This document shows positions 39,416 to 47,947 of a stretch of DNA of 64,000 bases, one piece after another. Location: the NCBI GenBank assembly GCA_001899635.1, contig MKVQ01000042.1:124001-188000 (forward strand), in the 5' to 3' direction. Below the pieces are notes generated by a model that searched no databases, was not told the DNA's origin, and saw only the letters and a program-made list of their open reading frames with translations. The position numbers and the translations under genes are program-made. This DNA comes from Myxococcales bacterium 68-20 (GTDB lineage: Bacteria > Myxococcota_A > Polyangia > Polyangiales > Polyangiaceae). The stretch's first letter is position 1; every line of letters begins with the position of its first letter.

Positions 39416-42121
39416 TCACGCTCCCTCCGCTCGCGGCAGCGACTCCGGCATCTCGATCATCGGGGGCTCCCCTTCGATCGGAAGGGTGAAATGAAAGGCC
39501 ACGCCGCCACGATCGCCGCTCACCGCCCAGATCTTGCCACCATGGGCAGTGATGATCCCGTTGCAGATCGTGAGCCCGAGCCCGACACCGCCGCCCCGCC
39601 CCTTCTCCGCACGGTAGAACTTCTCGAAGATGCGTGTCTCCTCGCCGGGGGCGAGCCCTGGGCCTTCGTCCGCGACGATCACCTCGACGCCATCGTCGCG
39701 AAGGCGCGCCGAGACCGTGATCGGCGTGCTCGCGTGAGTGTACTTGGCGGCGTTCTCGAGGAGGTTCACCAGCACCTGCTGGAGCAAGATCGAGTCGTAG
39801 GGAACGAGAGGGAGATCGGCGGGGACGTCCGTCGTGACCGGTCGTGAGCCGAGCACGCTGGTCGTGCGCTCGAGGGCGGCGCCGACCGCCTCCTCGAGGG
39901 GCTGCCACTCCTTCTTCACCTCGACGGCGCCGGCTTCGAGGCGCGTCATGTCGAGCAGGTTGCGGACGAGGCGGTTCAGACGCTCGGCTTCGGTCAGGAT
40001 CGCCTCCGTGAGCTCTCGCTGCACGGGCGGTTCGACCTTCGTCTCGAGCAGCGTGCTCGCCGTCCCGGTGATCACGGCGAGCGGCGTCCTGAGGTCGTGC
40101 GAGACCGACGAGAGGAGGGAGTTGCGAAGCTGCTCTGCCTCGATCCGGAGCTGCGCTTGTTGCGCCCGCTCGGCGAGCCGCGTGCGCTCGAGGGCACCCG
40201 CGATCTGCCGCGCGAAGGCCTGCAGGTGCTGGGTCCGCTGGTGATCGAGCCCACCGCCATGCGGCTGCCGGATCCCGAGCACACCGATGCGTGAGGACGA
40301 TGCCTCGAGCGGGACGTACGAGCCGACCGACGCCGGCAAGGTGTCCGTCCCTGCGCCGGCCGGTCGACCGTGCTGGCGCGTCCATTCGGCGACCGCGAGC
40401 TCTTTCTCGTCGACGTCGAACGAGCACGCGGTCCCGCCCCCCTGCTGCGCGAGGTGCCCGTCGAGCCCGACCACCAGCACGCATGCTCTCGCGCCGAACA
40501 CGTCGTGGACATGTTTGGTGCCTGCGTCGGCGACGTCGGCCGTCGTCTTCGCGAGCGCGAGCGCGCCGCTGAGGGAGTAGAGGCTCGCCGTGCGGATCTC
40601 GCGCTCGCGAGAGGCCTCTGCCTGATCGCGGACGCGCTTCGTCAGTCCGCTGATCACCGCCGCGACGATGAACATCACGGCGAACGTCACCACGTGGCTG
40701 ACGTCCGAGACCGCGAAGGTGTTGAGCGGCGGAATGAAGAAGTAGTCGAGGGTGAAGACCGAGAGGACCGCGGCGAGGAGCGACGGCCAGAGCCCCCAGC
40801 GAAGCGAGACCAGGACGACCGCCAGCAGGTAGACCATCACGACGTCCGCGAGCTGTGCGCTCGCGAACATGAAGCTCCCCGCCCCCGTCGTCGCGGCGAC
40901 GACGGCAGGGGCAGCGACGAAGCCCGCGAGCTCGAACCGACGCGATGCGTGTCTCTGCGATGCCGGCGGTCGAGAGCCCACCGCGCTCTCGCCGGTGAGC
41001 ACGTGCACTTCGATGTCGTCGGTGAGCCGGACGAGCTGATCGAGGAAGGACGGGCGCAGCCGGTCGCGCCACCGAGCATGCGTCGGCTTGCCGACCACGA
41101 TGCGTGTCACGTTGCGCGAGCGCGCGAACCGCGTGACCTCCTCGGCGCTGTCTGCGCTGCTGAGGGTCACCGTCTCGGCGCCGAGGCTCTGCGCGAGCCG
41201 CAGGTGCTCGGCGATCCTCCGCCGATCGGTCGCCGAGAGGCGGAGCGACGCCGGCGTCTCGACATAGGCCGCGATGAAGTCGGCATGCAGGCCGGCTGCG
41301 AGGCGCCGCGCCCCGCGGATGACGCGCTCGGAGGCGGGGCTCGGGCTCACGCACACGAGGACACGCTCGGCCGCCGCCCAGGTGCGATCGATCCCGTGCT
41401 TCTCCCGGTACTCGCGCATCTGCGCGTCGACCCGCTGCGCCGTCAGACGGAGAGCGAGCTCGCGGAGCGCGATGAGGTTGCCTTCGCGGAAGAAGCGCTC
41501 GCGTGCGAGCTCGGCTTGCTCGGAGACGTAGACCTTTCCCTCGCGCAGCCGCTCGAGGAGCTCGTCGATCGGGAGGTCGATGAGGCGAACGTCGTCCGCT
41601 CCCTCGAAGACGGAGTCCGGGACGGTCTCGCGGACGATCACCTGAGTGATCTGGGCGATGACGTCGCTCTGGCTCTCGAGGTGCTGGACGTTGAGCGTCG
41701 TGTAGACGTCGAGTCCGGACGCGAGGAGCTCCTCGATGTCCTGCCACCGCTTCGCATGCCGCGAGCCCGGCGCGTTCGTGTGCGCGAGCTCGTCGACGAG
41801 GATGAGGCCGGGACGGCGTGCGAGCGCGGCGTCGAGGTCGAGCTCCTCGAGCCGCACCCCTTTGTGTTCGGTCTTCCGGCGCGGCAAGATCTCGAGGCCG
41901 AGCAGGAGCGCGCCGGTGTCGTAGCGGCCATGGGTCTCGACGATCCCGACGACGACGTCGCGGCCCTCCTCGCGTTCGAGGCGCGCCGACTCGAGCATCG
42001 CGTACGTCTTGCCGACCCCAGGCGCCGACCCGAAGAAGACCGTCAGCCGACCGCGCGCCGCTCGCTCCTCTTCCCGCCGCACCTCGGCGAGCAAGGCATC
42101 CGGGTCTGGCCGCTCAGCCAT
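39416..42121 (-). CDS. kdpD: Sensor histidine kinase KdpD
   Basis: The 901-aa product is a complete KdpD. It has the N-terminal KdpD domain with Walker A GSAPGVGKT (residues 31-39) and ILVDELAHTNAPGSRH, a USP-like domain (about 250-380), four membrane spans (about 400-500), a GAF-like region (about 525-660), the phospho-acceptor H-box SHDLRTPLAVITG, and a C-terminal ATPase with VNLLENAAKYT, ADEGPGLAPGEE and GGGVGLGLTICNGIITAHGG-type boxes. It senses potassium or ionic strength and phosphorylates KdpE. It starts 11 nt after the stop of a small membrane protein gene, so the three form an operon. Confidence 0.96.
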   Translation of the reverse strand: MAERPDPDALLAEVRREEERAARGRLTVFFGSAPGVGKTYAMLESARLEREEGRDVVVGIVETHGRYDTGALLLGLEILPRRKTEHKGVRLEELDLDAALARRPGLILVDELAHTNAPGSRHAKRWQDIEELLASGLDVYTTLNVQHLESQSDVIAQITQVIVRETVPDSVFEGADDVRLIDLPIDELLERLREGKVYVSEQAELARERFFREGNLIALRELALRLTAQRVDAQMREYREKHGIDRTWAAAERVLVCVSPSPASERVIRGARRLAAGLHADFIAAYVETPASLRLSATDRRRIAEHLRLAQSLGAETVTLSSADSAEEVTRFARSRNVTRIVVGKPTHARWRDRLRPSFLDQLVRLTDDIEVHVLTGESAVGSRPPASQRHASRRFELAGFVAAPAVVAATTGAGSFMFASAQLADVVMVYLLAVVLVSLRWGLWPSLLAAVLSVFTLDYFFIPPLNTFAVSDVSHVVTFAVMFIVAAVISGLTKRVRDQAEASREREIRTASLYSLSGALALAKTTADVADAGTKHVHDVFGARACVLVVGLDGHLAQQGGGTACSFDVDEKELAVAEWTRQHGRPAGAGTDTLPASVGSYVPLEASSSRIGVLGIRQPHGGGLDHQRTQHLQAFARQIAGALERTRLAERAQQAQLRIEAEQLRNSLLSSVSHDLRTPLAVITGTASTLLETKVEPPVQRELTEAILTEAERLNRLVRNLLDMTRLEAGAVEVKKEWQPLEEAVGAALERTTSVLGSRPVTTDVPADLPLVPYDSILLQQVLVNLLENAAKYTHASTPITVSARLRDDGVEVIVADEGPGLAPGEETRIFEKFYRAEKGRGGGVGLGLTICNGIITAHGGKIWAVSGDRGGVAFHFTLPIEGEPPMIEMPESLPRAEGA

Positions 42122-42132
42122 GCCGCTTCATA

Positions 42133-42477
42133 CTACGCGGAAGGACCGGCGACGAACGTGGTCGCGGGCGGGGCGTGCGTCGTCGGGTGGTGGCGAGCCG
42201 ATGGCGGGCCCGCGACGCGTTCCCGCCGCGGCGGACTTCGGCGCTCGGCGCGTGCGCGCTGCCTCCAGAACGTCCAGGCACCGAGCGCCGCGAGGATCGC
42301 TCCAAGCGTGAGCTCGGTCGCATGCGCCCGCGGCGAGACGGCGCCGATGACGACGCCGATGAGCCCGGCAACGAACAAGACAATCGCGAGCAGATGCTCC
42401 TCGAGCACATCCGGGCTCGGCGGCTCCGGCTTTCCGGGGCCGGTCTCGGAGCGGTAGGGAGACGGTCCGGTGCTCAC
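42133..42477 (-). CDS. Small membrane protein 2 of the potassium island
   Basis: The 114-aa product has a Pro-rich N-terminus, two membrane spans (LLAIVLFVAGLIGVVIGAV and TLGAILAALGAWTFW), and a basic and Pro/His-rich tail. It is a paralogue of the protein at 36913-37173. It starts with GTG and ends 11 nt before kdpD. Both paralogues are near a candidate KdpE box and next to a Kdp-associated gene, suggesting a shared accessory role that is not known. Confidence 0.7.
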   Translation of the reverse strand: MSTGPSPYRSETGPGKPEPPSPDVLEEHLLAIVLFVAGLIGVVIGAVSPRAHATELTLGAILAALGAWTFWRQRARAERRSPPRRERVAGPPSARHHPTTHAPPATTFVAGPSA

Positions 42478-42500
42478 ACCCGATCGCTAGCAGTCTCCGC

Positions 42501-42517
42501 ATCAAGATCTCGTGAAG
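42501..42517. promoter_or_regulatory. Candidate KdpE box 2 (divergent kdpDE/kup region)
   Basis: ATCAAGATCTCGTGAAG lies 24 nt upstream of the small membrane protein/kdpD/kdpE operon, in the 164-nt region between it and the divergent kup gene. It shares 14 of 17 positions with the site 68 bp downstream. Confidence 0.45.
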
Positions 42518-42568
42518 TTCATCGGTGCTTCCCCCCGCATTTCCAGCGGCGAAGCACACCTCGCCCGG

Positions 42569-42585
42569 ATCAAGATTTCGTTAAT
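42569..42585. promoter_or_regulatory. Candidate KdpE box 3 (divergent kdpDE/kup region)
   Basis: ATCAAGATTTCGTTAAT is in the same orientation as the 42501 site and lies 57 nt before kup. With the first it could serve both divergent promoters. It is the least GC-rich element in this intergenic region. Confidence 0.5.
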
Positions 42586-42641
42586 ACGGCCGCCCGAACC
42601 GCTCCACGGAGGCGGCGCTCGATTAGGCTGCGGTCGCACCG

Positions 42642-44588
42642 ATGGCGATGCGTTCGCAGCTGAGCTCCGTCCCAGCAGCTCGGGCCGAACAGAAGGCGAC
42701 TCCAGCAAGGGACGCTGGGGTCAGGCTCGCCGTGGCAGCGCTGGGTGTCGTCTACGGCGACATCGGCACGTCACCCCTCTATTCGCTCAAGGAGTGCTTC
42801 CTACCGCCGCACGGCGTGGCCGTGACCACCGCCAACGTGTTCGGCGTGCTCTCGCTCGTCTTCTGGGCGCTCACGCTCGTGATCGTCGTGAAGTACCTCA
42901 CGTTCGTCCTTCGCGCGGACAACAACGGTGAGGGCGGCATCCTCGCGCTCCTCGCGCTCCTCAAGCCCAAACGAGAGCTCGGCCAGACGCCGTCCGAGCA
43001 AGCCCGGTGGCTCAAGATCCTCGTGGCGCTCGGGCTGTTCGGCTCGGCGCTGCTCTACGGCGACGGCGTGATCACGCCCGCGATCTCCGTCCTCAGCGCG
43101 GTCGAAGGCCTCGGCGTCGCGACGCACGTGCTCGACCCCATCGTCCTGCCGATCACCGTGGCGATCCTCGTCGGGCTCTTCCTCTTGCAACGGCACGGCA
43201 CGGCCGCCGTCGGGCGCGTCTTCGGACCGGCGACGCTCATGTGGTTCGTGACGCTCGTCGCGACGGGACTGCCCTGGATCATCAAGCGTCCGGAGATCCT
43301 CGGAGCGATCGATCCGCGCTACGCCGTCGCCTTCTTCGCGCACAACGGCGGGCACGGCTTCCTCGTCCTCGGCGCCGTCGTCCTCTGCATCACGGGTGGC
43401 GAGGCGCTCTACGCGGACATGGGCCACTTCGGCCGGAAGCCGATCAAGCTTGCCTGGTACACGATCGTCTTCCCGGCGCTCCTGGTGAGCTACTTCGGAC
43501 AGGGAGCGCTCTACCTCGAGCGCGGCGCGCAGGTGCAGAACCCGTTCTACGAGCTGACCGACGGGTGGGTACGCTACCCCATCGTCGTGATCGCGACCGT
43601 CGCGACCGTCGTCGCGTCACAGGCGTTGATCTCGGGCGCCTATTCGATCACGCGCCAGGCGATCCAGCTCGGCTACTGGCCGCGCATGACCGTCATCCAC
43701 ACGTCGGGCACCACCGAGGGGCAGATCTTCATGCCTCAGGTGAACTACGCGCTGATGGTCGCCTGCATCGCGCTCGTCTTCGGCTTCAAGACCTCGTCGG
43801 GTCTCGCAGCCGCCTACGGCATCGCCGTCACCGGAACGATGGCGATCACGAGCGTCCTCTTCTACGCCGTCGTGCGCACGCAGAAACGGATGAATGCGAT
43901 CGCCGCCGCCGCCATCCTCGTCCTCTTCCTCGTCATCGATCTGTCGTTCTTCGGAGCCAACGCGACGAAGGTCGCTGCAGGTGGCTGGTTCCCGATCGCG
44001 GTCGCGGGCGCGATGTTCGCCCTCATGACGACCTGGAAGAGCGGACGCGATGCGCTCGCGAGGTTCATGGCCCAGGCGACGCTCCCGCTCGACGTCTTCC
44101 TCGCCGATCTGCACGAGAACCCGATCCACCGCATCCCGGGCACGGGCGTGTTCATGACCTCGAACCTGGACGGTGTGCCGGCCGTCCTCCTCCATCACGT
44201 CAAACACAACCGGGTGCTCCACGAGCACGTCGTCCTCCTCGCGGTGACGACCCTCACCGTCCCCGAGGTCCCGGCCGCCGAGCGTGCGAAGGTGACGAAG
44301 CTCGGCGAGGGCTTCTACCTGGTGAAAGCGCAATACGGCTTCATGGAGTCGCCGAACGTCCCCGACATCCTCCGGCAGTGCGGTCCAGCAGCCGGCTTTC
44401 CGATCGGCGAGCACGAGGTCTCGTACTACCTGGGTCGCGAGACGCTCCTCACCACCGGTACCTCGAAGCTCGCGACCTGGCAGAAGCGCGTCTTCTCGCT
44501 CATGTCTCGCAACGCGCAGCCGGCGACGGCCTTCTTCAACATCCCCCCCAACCGGGTCGTGGAGCTCGGCACGCAAGTGCAGCTCTGA
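42642..44588 (+). CDS. kup: Low-affinity potassium uptake transporter Kup
   Basis: The 648-aa product has about twelve membrane spans and the Kup/HAK/KT signature GVVYGDIGTSPLYSLKE near residue 35, followed by LTLVIVVKYL, ADNNGEGGILAL and ALYADMGHFGRKPI. The C-terminal cytoplasmic domain has GTGVFMTSNLDGVP and LVKAQYGFMESPNVP. Kup imports potassium, probably with protons, and is not induced like Kdp, so Kdp and Kup together give high- and low-affinity uptake. It is divergent from the kdpDE operon. Confidence 0.96.
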   Translation: MAMRSQLSSVPAARAEQKATPARDAGVRLAVAALGVVYGDIGTSPLYSLKECFLPPHGVAVTTANVFGVLSLVFWALTLVIVVKYLTFVLRADNNGEGGILALLALLKPKRELGQTPSEQARWLKILVALGLFGSALLYGDGVITPAISVLSAVEGLGVATHVLDPIVLPITVAILVGLFLLQRHGTAAVGRVFGPATLMWFVTLVATGLPWIIKRPEILGAIDPRYAVAFFAHNGGHGFLVLGAVVLCITGGEALYADMGHFGRKPIKLAWYTIVFPALLVSYFGQGALYLERGAQVQNPFYELTDGWVRYPIVVIATVATVVASQALISGAYSITRQAIQLGYWPRMTVIHTSGTTEGQIFMPQVNYALMVACIALVFGFKTSSGLAAAYGIAVTGTMAITSVLFYAVVRTQKRMNAIAAAAILVLFLVIDLSFFGANATKVAAGGWFPIAVAGAMFALMTTWKSGRDALARFMAQATLPLDVFLADLHENPIHRIPGTGVFMTSNLDGVPAVLLHHVKHNRVLHEHVVLLAVTTLTVPEVPAAERAKVTKLGEGFYLVKAQYGFMESPNVPDILRQCGPAAGFPIGEHEVSYYLGRETLLTTGTSKLATWQKRVFSLMSRNAQPATAFFNIPPNRVVELGTQVQL

Positions 44589-44611
44589 TGCGCAGCTCGA
44601 TGCCCTTTCGG

Positions 44612-45592
44612 TCATGCATCGCACGGCATCGCGGCGGATCGGACGGCGTGTCTCGCGGACACGAGCAAGAGCACGGCGCACACGACGACGGCAGGCCAGG
44701 TCAACGCGACGCCGATGGGCCATAGCCCGTCCAGCGCGGTGCTCGACGCCGCCGTCATCGTGGCCGCCGCCGTCATGCCCAGCGGAAAGGCCGTCGCCCA
44801 CCGTCGGACGTCGAAGCCGAGCCGCGGCCAGCGCACCTCGCAGATCACGAGCACCACGTATCCCACCCAAGCGAGCGCGAGGATGGCGAGGGTCGCGATT
44901 CGGAGCACGTCGCGCAGCGGTGGTCCCCATCCGAGGGCGGCGCTGGCTCTCACGAGCTCACCTGCTGCGAGCGCGCTGATGGTGAGCGCGCCAGTCCACA
45001 CCCAGTGATCGCCCGCCCCCACCTCGAGCTCGGTGAACGCGAAACGCCGTAGGACGAGCCCGTAGAAGGCCAGCCCGACGATGAAGGCCACCGTGGAGAG
45101 CACTGCGATCCAGCCCTCGTCCAGCATCACCGCGACCATGGCGCCGAGCACGGCGACGGCCTCCGTAGCGACGCAGAGCATGAAATGCGCTCCGACGGTG
45201 GGAGGCGCCCAGTGCACGAGCACGGCAGGGACGAGCACGACCCACGCGACGGCCGCAATGACGAGCGCCGCGATCGCCACGACGTCCCACCCGAGGAAGG
45301 CACAGCGGCTACCGAGGACTGCAGTGGCGGCGACGCCGGTAAGCGCCGCCGGCGTGTCTGCCTCCTTCAGCCACCGGGCTCGATGCGCGATCAGCCGAGC
45401 CCCGACGACGGCGACCAACATCACCCAGATCGCACCTCCGATCGCCAGCCAGAGCTCCGAGAACGTCTCGTAGCCCGCGAGATGCAGCGCCACCGAGAGG
45501 ATCCCCGTCGCCATCGCCGCGGCTCCGGCACCGGGCTCGACCGCGTCCAACGCACGGCTCGCGCTCCACGTGACTCGCTCGCCACCGACCAC
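44612..45592 (-). CDS. TDT/SLAC1-family anion channel or dicarboxylate transporter
   Basis: The 326-aa product has about ten membrane spans and the N-terminal pattern AAMATGILSVALHLAG found in the tellurite-resistance/dicarboxylate transporter (TehA/Mae1/SLAC1) family. Members of this family carry anions such as malate, sulfite or nitrate, or act as channels; the substrate cannot be read here. It is convergent with kup (23 nt between stops). Confidence 0.8.
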   Translation of the reverse strand: MVGGERVTWSASRALDAVEPGAGAAAMATGILSVALHLAGYETFSELWLAIGGAIWVMLVAVVGARLIAHRARWLKEADTPAALTGVAATAVLGSRCAFLGWDVVAIAALVIAAVAWVVLVPAVLVHWAPPTVGAHFMLCVATEAVAVLGAMVAVMLDEGWIAVLSTVAFIVGLAFYGLVLRRFAFTELEVGAGDHWVWTGALTISALAAGELVRASAALGWGPPLRDVLRIATLAILALAWVGYVVLVICEVRWPRLGFDVRRWATAFPLGMTAAATMTAASSTALDGLWPIGVALTWPAVVVCAVLLLVSARHAVRSAAMPCDA

Positions 45593-45679
45593 GATCCGAT
45601 GATGATGACGGCACGGCGAGTTACCAACGGCTCGCGCGATCGCCGCCGCTCGCGCTCGGACGAGCGCAAGCTCACGTCG

Positions 45680-46414
45680 TCAGCGGCGCTGCCCCACCAC
45701 GATGTACTGCTCCGGGAGCTCGACCGGTACGACCTCGGCGCTGAGCCCCGCGGCGCGTAGATCGGCCACGATCGCATCGGGCGCCAGCCGGTGCTGCTTC
45801 GGCGGGCCGAGCTTGGCGTCGAGCTTGAAGTCGACCACCGCGATCCGGCCACCTGCCCGGAGCCCCGCAGCGAGCTGCTTGGCGTAGGCGACGCGATCGC
45901 CGAGGTGGTGCCAGACGTCGACGACGAGCACGCGATCGACGGCGCCGGCGGGCAGCTTCGGATCGTCCGGCAGCGCGTGGACGACCTCGATGTTGGCGAG
46001 CCCCTCGCGCGCCGCGCGCTCCTTCAGGTAGCGCACCATGTCGGGCTCGATGTCGTTCGCGATCACCCGTCCTGCAGGCACCGCGCGCGCGAGCCTCACC
46101 GTAAAGTAGCCGGTCCCGGCACCGATGTCCGCGACGGTCATCGCCGGCGTCAGCTCGAGCGCGGCGATCACGCGGTCGGGCTGTTGCCACGCGTCGCGCG
46201 CGGGATCATCGAAGACCTTCGCCCATGCCTGGGCGTCCTCGAAGCGGTGGTGCATACCACCGCCGTGATGACCGGCGTGGTGACGATGCCCATCGCGAGC
46301 GCCGTCGTCGTGTCCATGCGCGTGGGCCACGGGCGCCGTCGGCTGCGGCGGGGTCGCGTGCGGAGCGCCGCAGGCTGCAACGAGGACGAATGCGAAGCGC
46401 TTCACGCCTCGCAC
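45680..46414 (-). CDS. Lipobox-bearing class I SAM methyltransferase with His-rich N-terminus
   Basis: The 244-aa product has an N-terminal signal segment FAFVLVAACGAP with lipobox VAAC, then a His-rich linker (HAHGHDDGARDGHRHHAGHH, probably metal-binding) and a Rossmann methyltransferase domain. The SAM motif is VADIGAGTGYFTVRLAR, with the acidic IANDIEPDM and the ALPDDPKLP loop; the domain ends DGLQ-free and close to a UbiE-like form. An exported methyltransferase has no known source of SAM in the periplasm, so either the lipid anchor is wrong or the domain is used for binding. GTG starts at 46414 and 46405 are equally possible. Confidence 0.75.
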   Translation of the reverse strand: MRGVKRFAFVLVAACGAPHATPPQPTAPVAHAHGHDDGARDGHRHHAGHHGGGMHHRFEDAQAWAKVFDDPARDAWQQPDRVIAALELTPAMTVADIGAGTGYFTVRLARAVPAGRVIANDIEPDMVRYLKERAAREGLANIEVVHALPDDPKLPAGAVDRVLVVDVWHHLGDRVAYAKQLAAGLRAGGRIAVVDFKLDAKLGPPKQHRLAPDAIVADLRAAGLSAEVVPVELPEQYIVVGQRR

Positions 46415-46723
46415 TTAGCACGGCCGTCGTAGCTCCGCCGACACCAAGGCCTCGTCGGAGATCTGCCGCTTTGGAGCGCGACTCGGCCGGAAAGGCGTGC
46501 CCGTGAGCTCTTCGCACTCGGTCGTGAGACGATCGACGGCGGAGAGAGACAGTCGCAATGCGGTAGCCTAAGCTTCGGCTCGAGCAGAGTCGAGCCGCGC
46601 CACGATTCTTCGAACTGTCCTCTTCTCGTACGTTCGCGTTCGCACGGGCGGATGGCATACGGAGAACGTTCATCCCTGTCGCACGCGCGTGATTCGGTGA
46701 GAAGAAGGCTCGTCCGACCAGGA
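46415..46723. other. 309-bp intergenic region before cassette B
   Basis: No gene is seen. The divergent arrangement (methyltransferase minus, cassette B plus) means promoters for both. A perfect 8-bp inverted repeat lies at 46576-46597. A reading frame on the plus strand reaching to 46652 is open but lacks coding character. Confidence 0.5.
46576..46597. promoter_or_regulatory. Inverted repeat upstream of cassette B
   Basis: CGGCTCGA (46576-46583) and TCGAGCCG (46590-46597) are perfect 8-bp arms around GCAGAG, 127 nt before the first gene of cassette B. It could be an operator or an mRNA hairpin; no T-tract follows. Confidence 0.4.
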
Positions 46724-47878
46724 ATGAAGAAGGCACGGACCACGAAAGCCTTGGCACGGCTCCTGGTCGTCCTGTCCTTCGGCGGCACACTGTGCTCGAG
46801 GACGGAGCGCGCAGGCGCAGCACCGCCCGCCCCGGCTGACGCAGACACCGATCGACCTCGCGGCTTTTCGCTCGTCTACGAGGCGCCTGCCTCGTGCCCC
46901 TCGCGCGAAGCGCTGCTCGCGGCCGTCGAGGCGCGCCGGCCCCCACGCGCCTCGCGCGCAGCGGACACGCGAACGTTCGTCGTGCGCCTCCGACCTTCAC
47001 CTCGTGGTGGCTTCGACGCGAGGCTCGACGTTGCGCGCGACGGAGAAGCGCCGACCACCCGCGAGGTGCACGCGGCTTCGTGCTCCGCGGCCATGACCTC
47101 GATGGCCGTGTTCATCACGTTGGCCCTCGCCCCCACGGATGAGCTCACTGGCGCCGAGAGACGCATGGAGCCGAGCGACGGTGGCACTACGAAGACGCCC
47201 GACGAGCCACCGGAATCGACGGGACCCGCCAGCAATGCGCGCGGGGGCGGACTCGCGGGCTCGGCTTCCTCGGGTGCTCGAGCGCGTCCATCGGACCAAG
47301 CGCCCTCTCTGCCATCCGCAAGCGCGCCTCGGCTTGCATCGCCTGCCGCTCCAGCGTCCCTCGTTTGGACCGGCGGCGCGAGCTTGGTGACGGCTGGGCT
47401 AGGTGCCCGGGCCACCGGCGCGCGCGTATCGGGTGAGCTGGCACGCGTTCCGGCGAGCACGCGCCTCGGCATCGCATTGCGCCTGTCGTGGGGGTGGGCC
47501 GACTTCAGCCTCTTTCCTCCGCGTGCGGGAGAAGCACGGTTCCGCTTGAACAGCACGCGCGCCGAACCATGCCTGGTGATGCCCTGGGACCGGCTATCCA
47601 TCTCGGCATGCGGGGCAGCGGAACTCGGAGCGCTCTCCGCGACGGCGGTCGGCTTGCCCGTGAGCGGGCGTGCAACGATGGCCTGGATCGCGGCGGGAGC
47701 TTCGGCCCGAATCCGTGTGCACATCGTGCACGGGCTCTCGCTCGAAGCCGGAATGGCAGGGCTTGTCCCCTTCGCCCGGCGCACCTTCGCGCTCACCGAG
47801 CCCGTGCGGGGGATCTTCCGCCCGACTCCGGTGCTCCTCGAAGGCTCGCTCGGGGTCCAGATGAGCGCGACCTTCTGA
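46724..47878 (+). CDS. Cassette B gene 1: secreted two-part envelope protein
   Basis: The 384-aa product has a basic signal segment and hydrophobic core (LARLLVVLSFGGTLC), then a small domain (FSLVYEAPASCPSREALLAA, with a second Cys in VHAASCSAAMTSM), a Pro/Ser/Ala linker and a C-terminal barrel-like domain (WIAAGASARIRVHIVHGLSL, GVQMSATF). Domain order, the Cys pair and the motif WIAAG are shared with the cassette A counterpart at 10182-11258. The start at 46724 is the first ATG before the signal peptide; an upstream frame is open but lacks signal features. It precedes the sigma factor gene by 69 nt. Confidence 0.75.
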   Translation: MKKARTTKALARLLVVLSFGGTLCSRTERAGAAPPAPADADTDRPRGFSLVYEAPASCPSREALLAAVEARRPPRASRAADTRTFVVRLRPSPRGGFDARLDVARDGEAPTTREVHAASCSAAMTSMAVFITLALAPTDELTGAERRMEPSDGGTTKTPDEPPESTGPASNARGGGLAGSASSGARARPSDQAPSLPSASAPRLASPAAPASLVWTGGASLVTAGLGARATGARVSGELARVPASTRLGIALRLSWGWADFSLFPPRAGEARFRLNSTRAEPCLVMPWDRLSISACGAAELGALSATAVGLPVSGRATMAWIAAGASARIRVHIVHGLSLEAGMAGLVPFARRTFALTEPVRGIFRPTPVLLEGSLGVQMSATF

Positions 47879-47918
47879 AGACGGCCTCGGTCCAAATCGG
47901 ACGGCGTCGTGATCAAAC

Positions 47919-47935
47919 GATCCGGGTGCGGGATC
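47919..47935. promoter_or_regulatory. GATCC inverted repeat upstream of the cassette B sigma gene
   Basis: GATCC (47919-47923) and GGATC (47931-47935) flank a 7-nt spacer just before the ECF sigma gene. A second small repeat, GTCC-AAATC-GGAC, lies 20 nt upstream. As in cassette A, a GATC-based repeat precedes the sigma gene, but arms are short. Confidence 0.25.
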
Positions 47936-47947
47936 AATTAAGGGGGC

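Noticed and set aside
40370-42457. A plus-strand open frame of about 695 codons antisense to kdpD
   Set aside because: It is a codon-bias shadow; composition is low-complexity and charged, and kdpD is complete.
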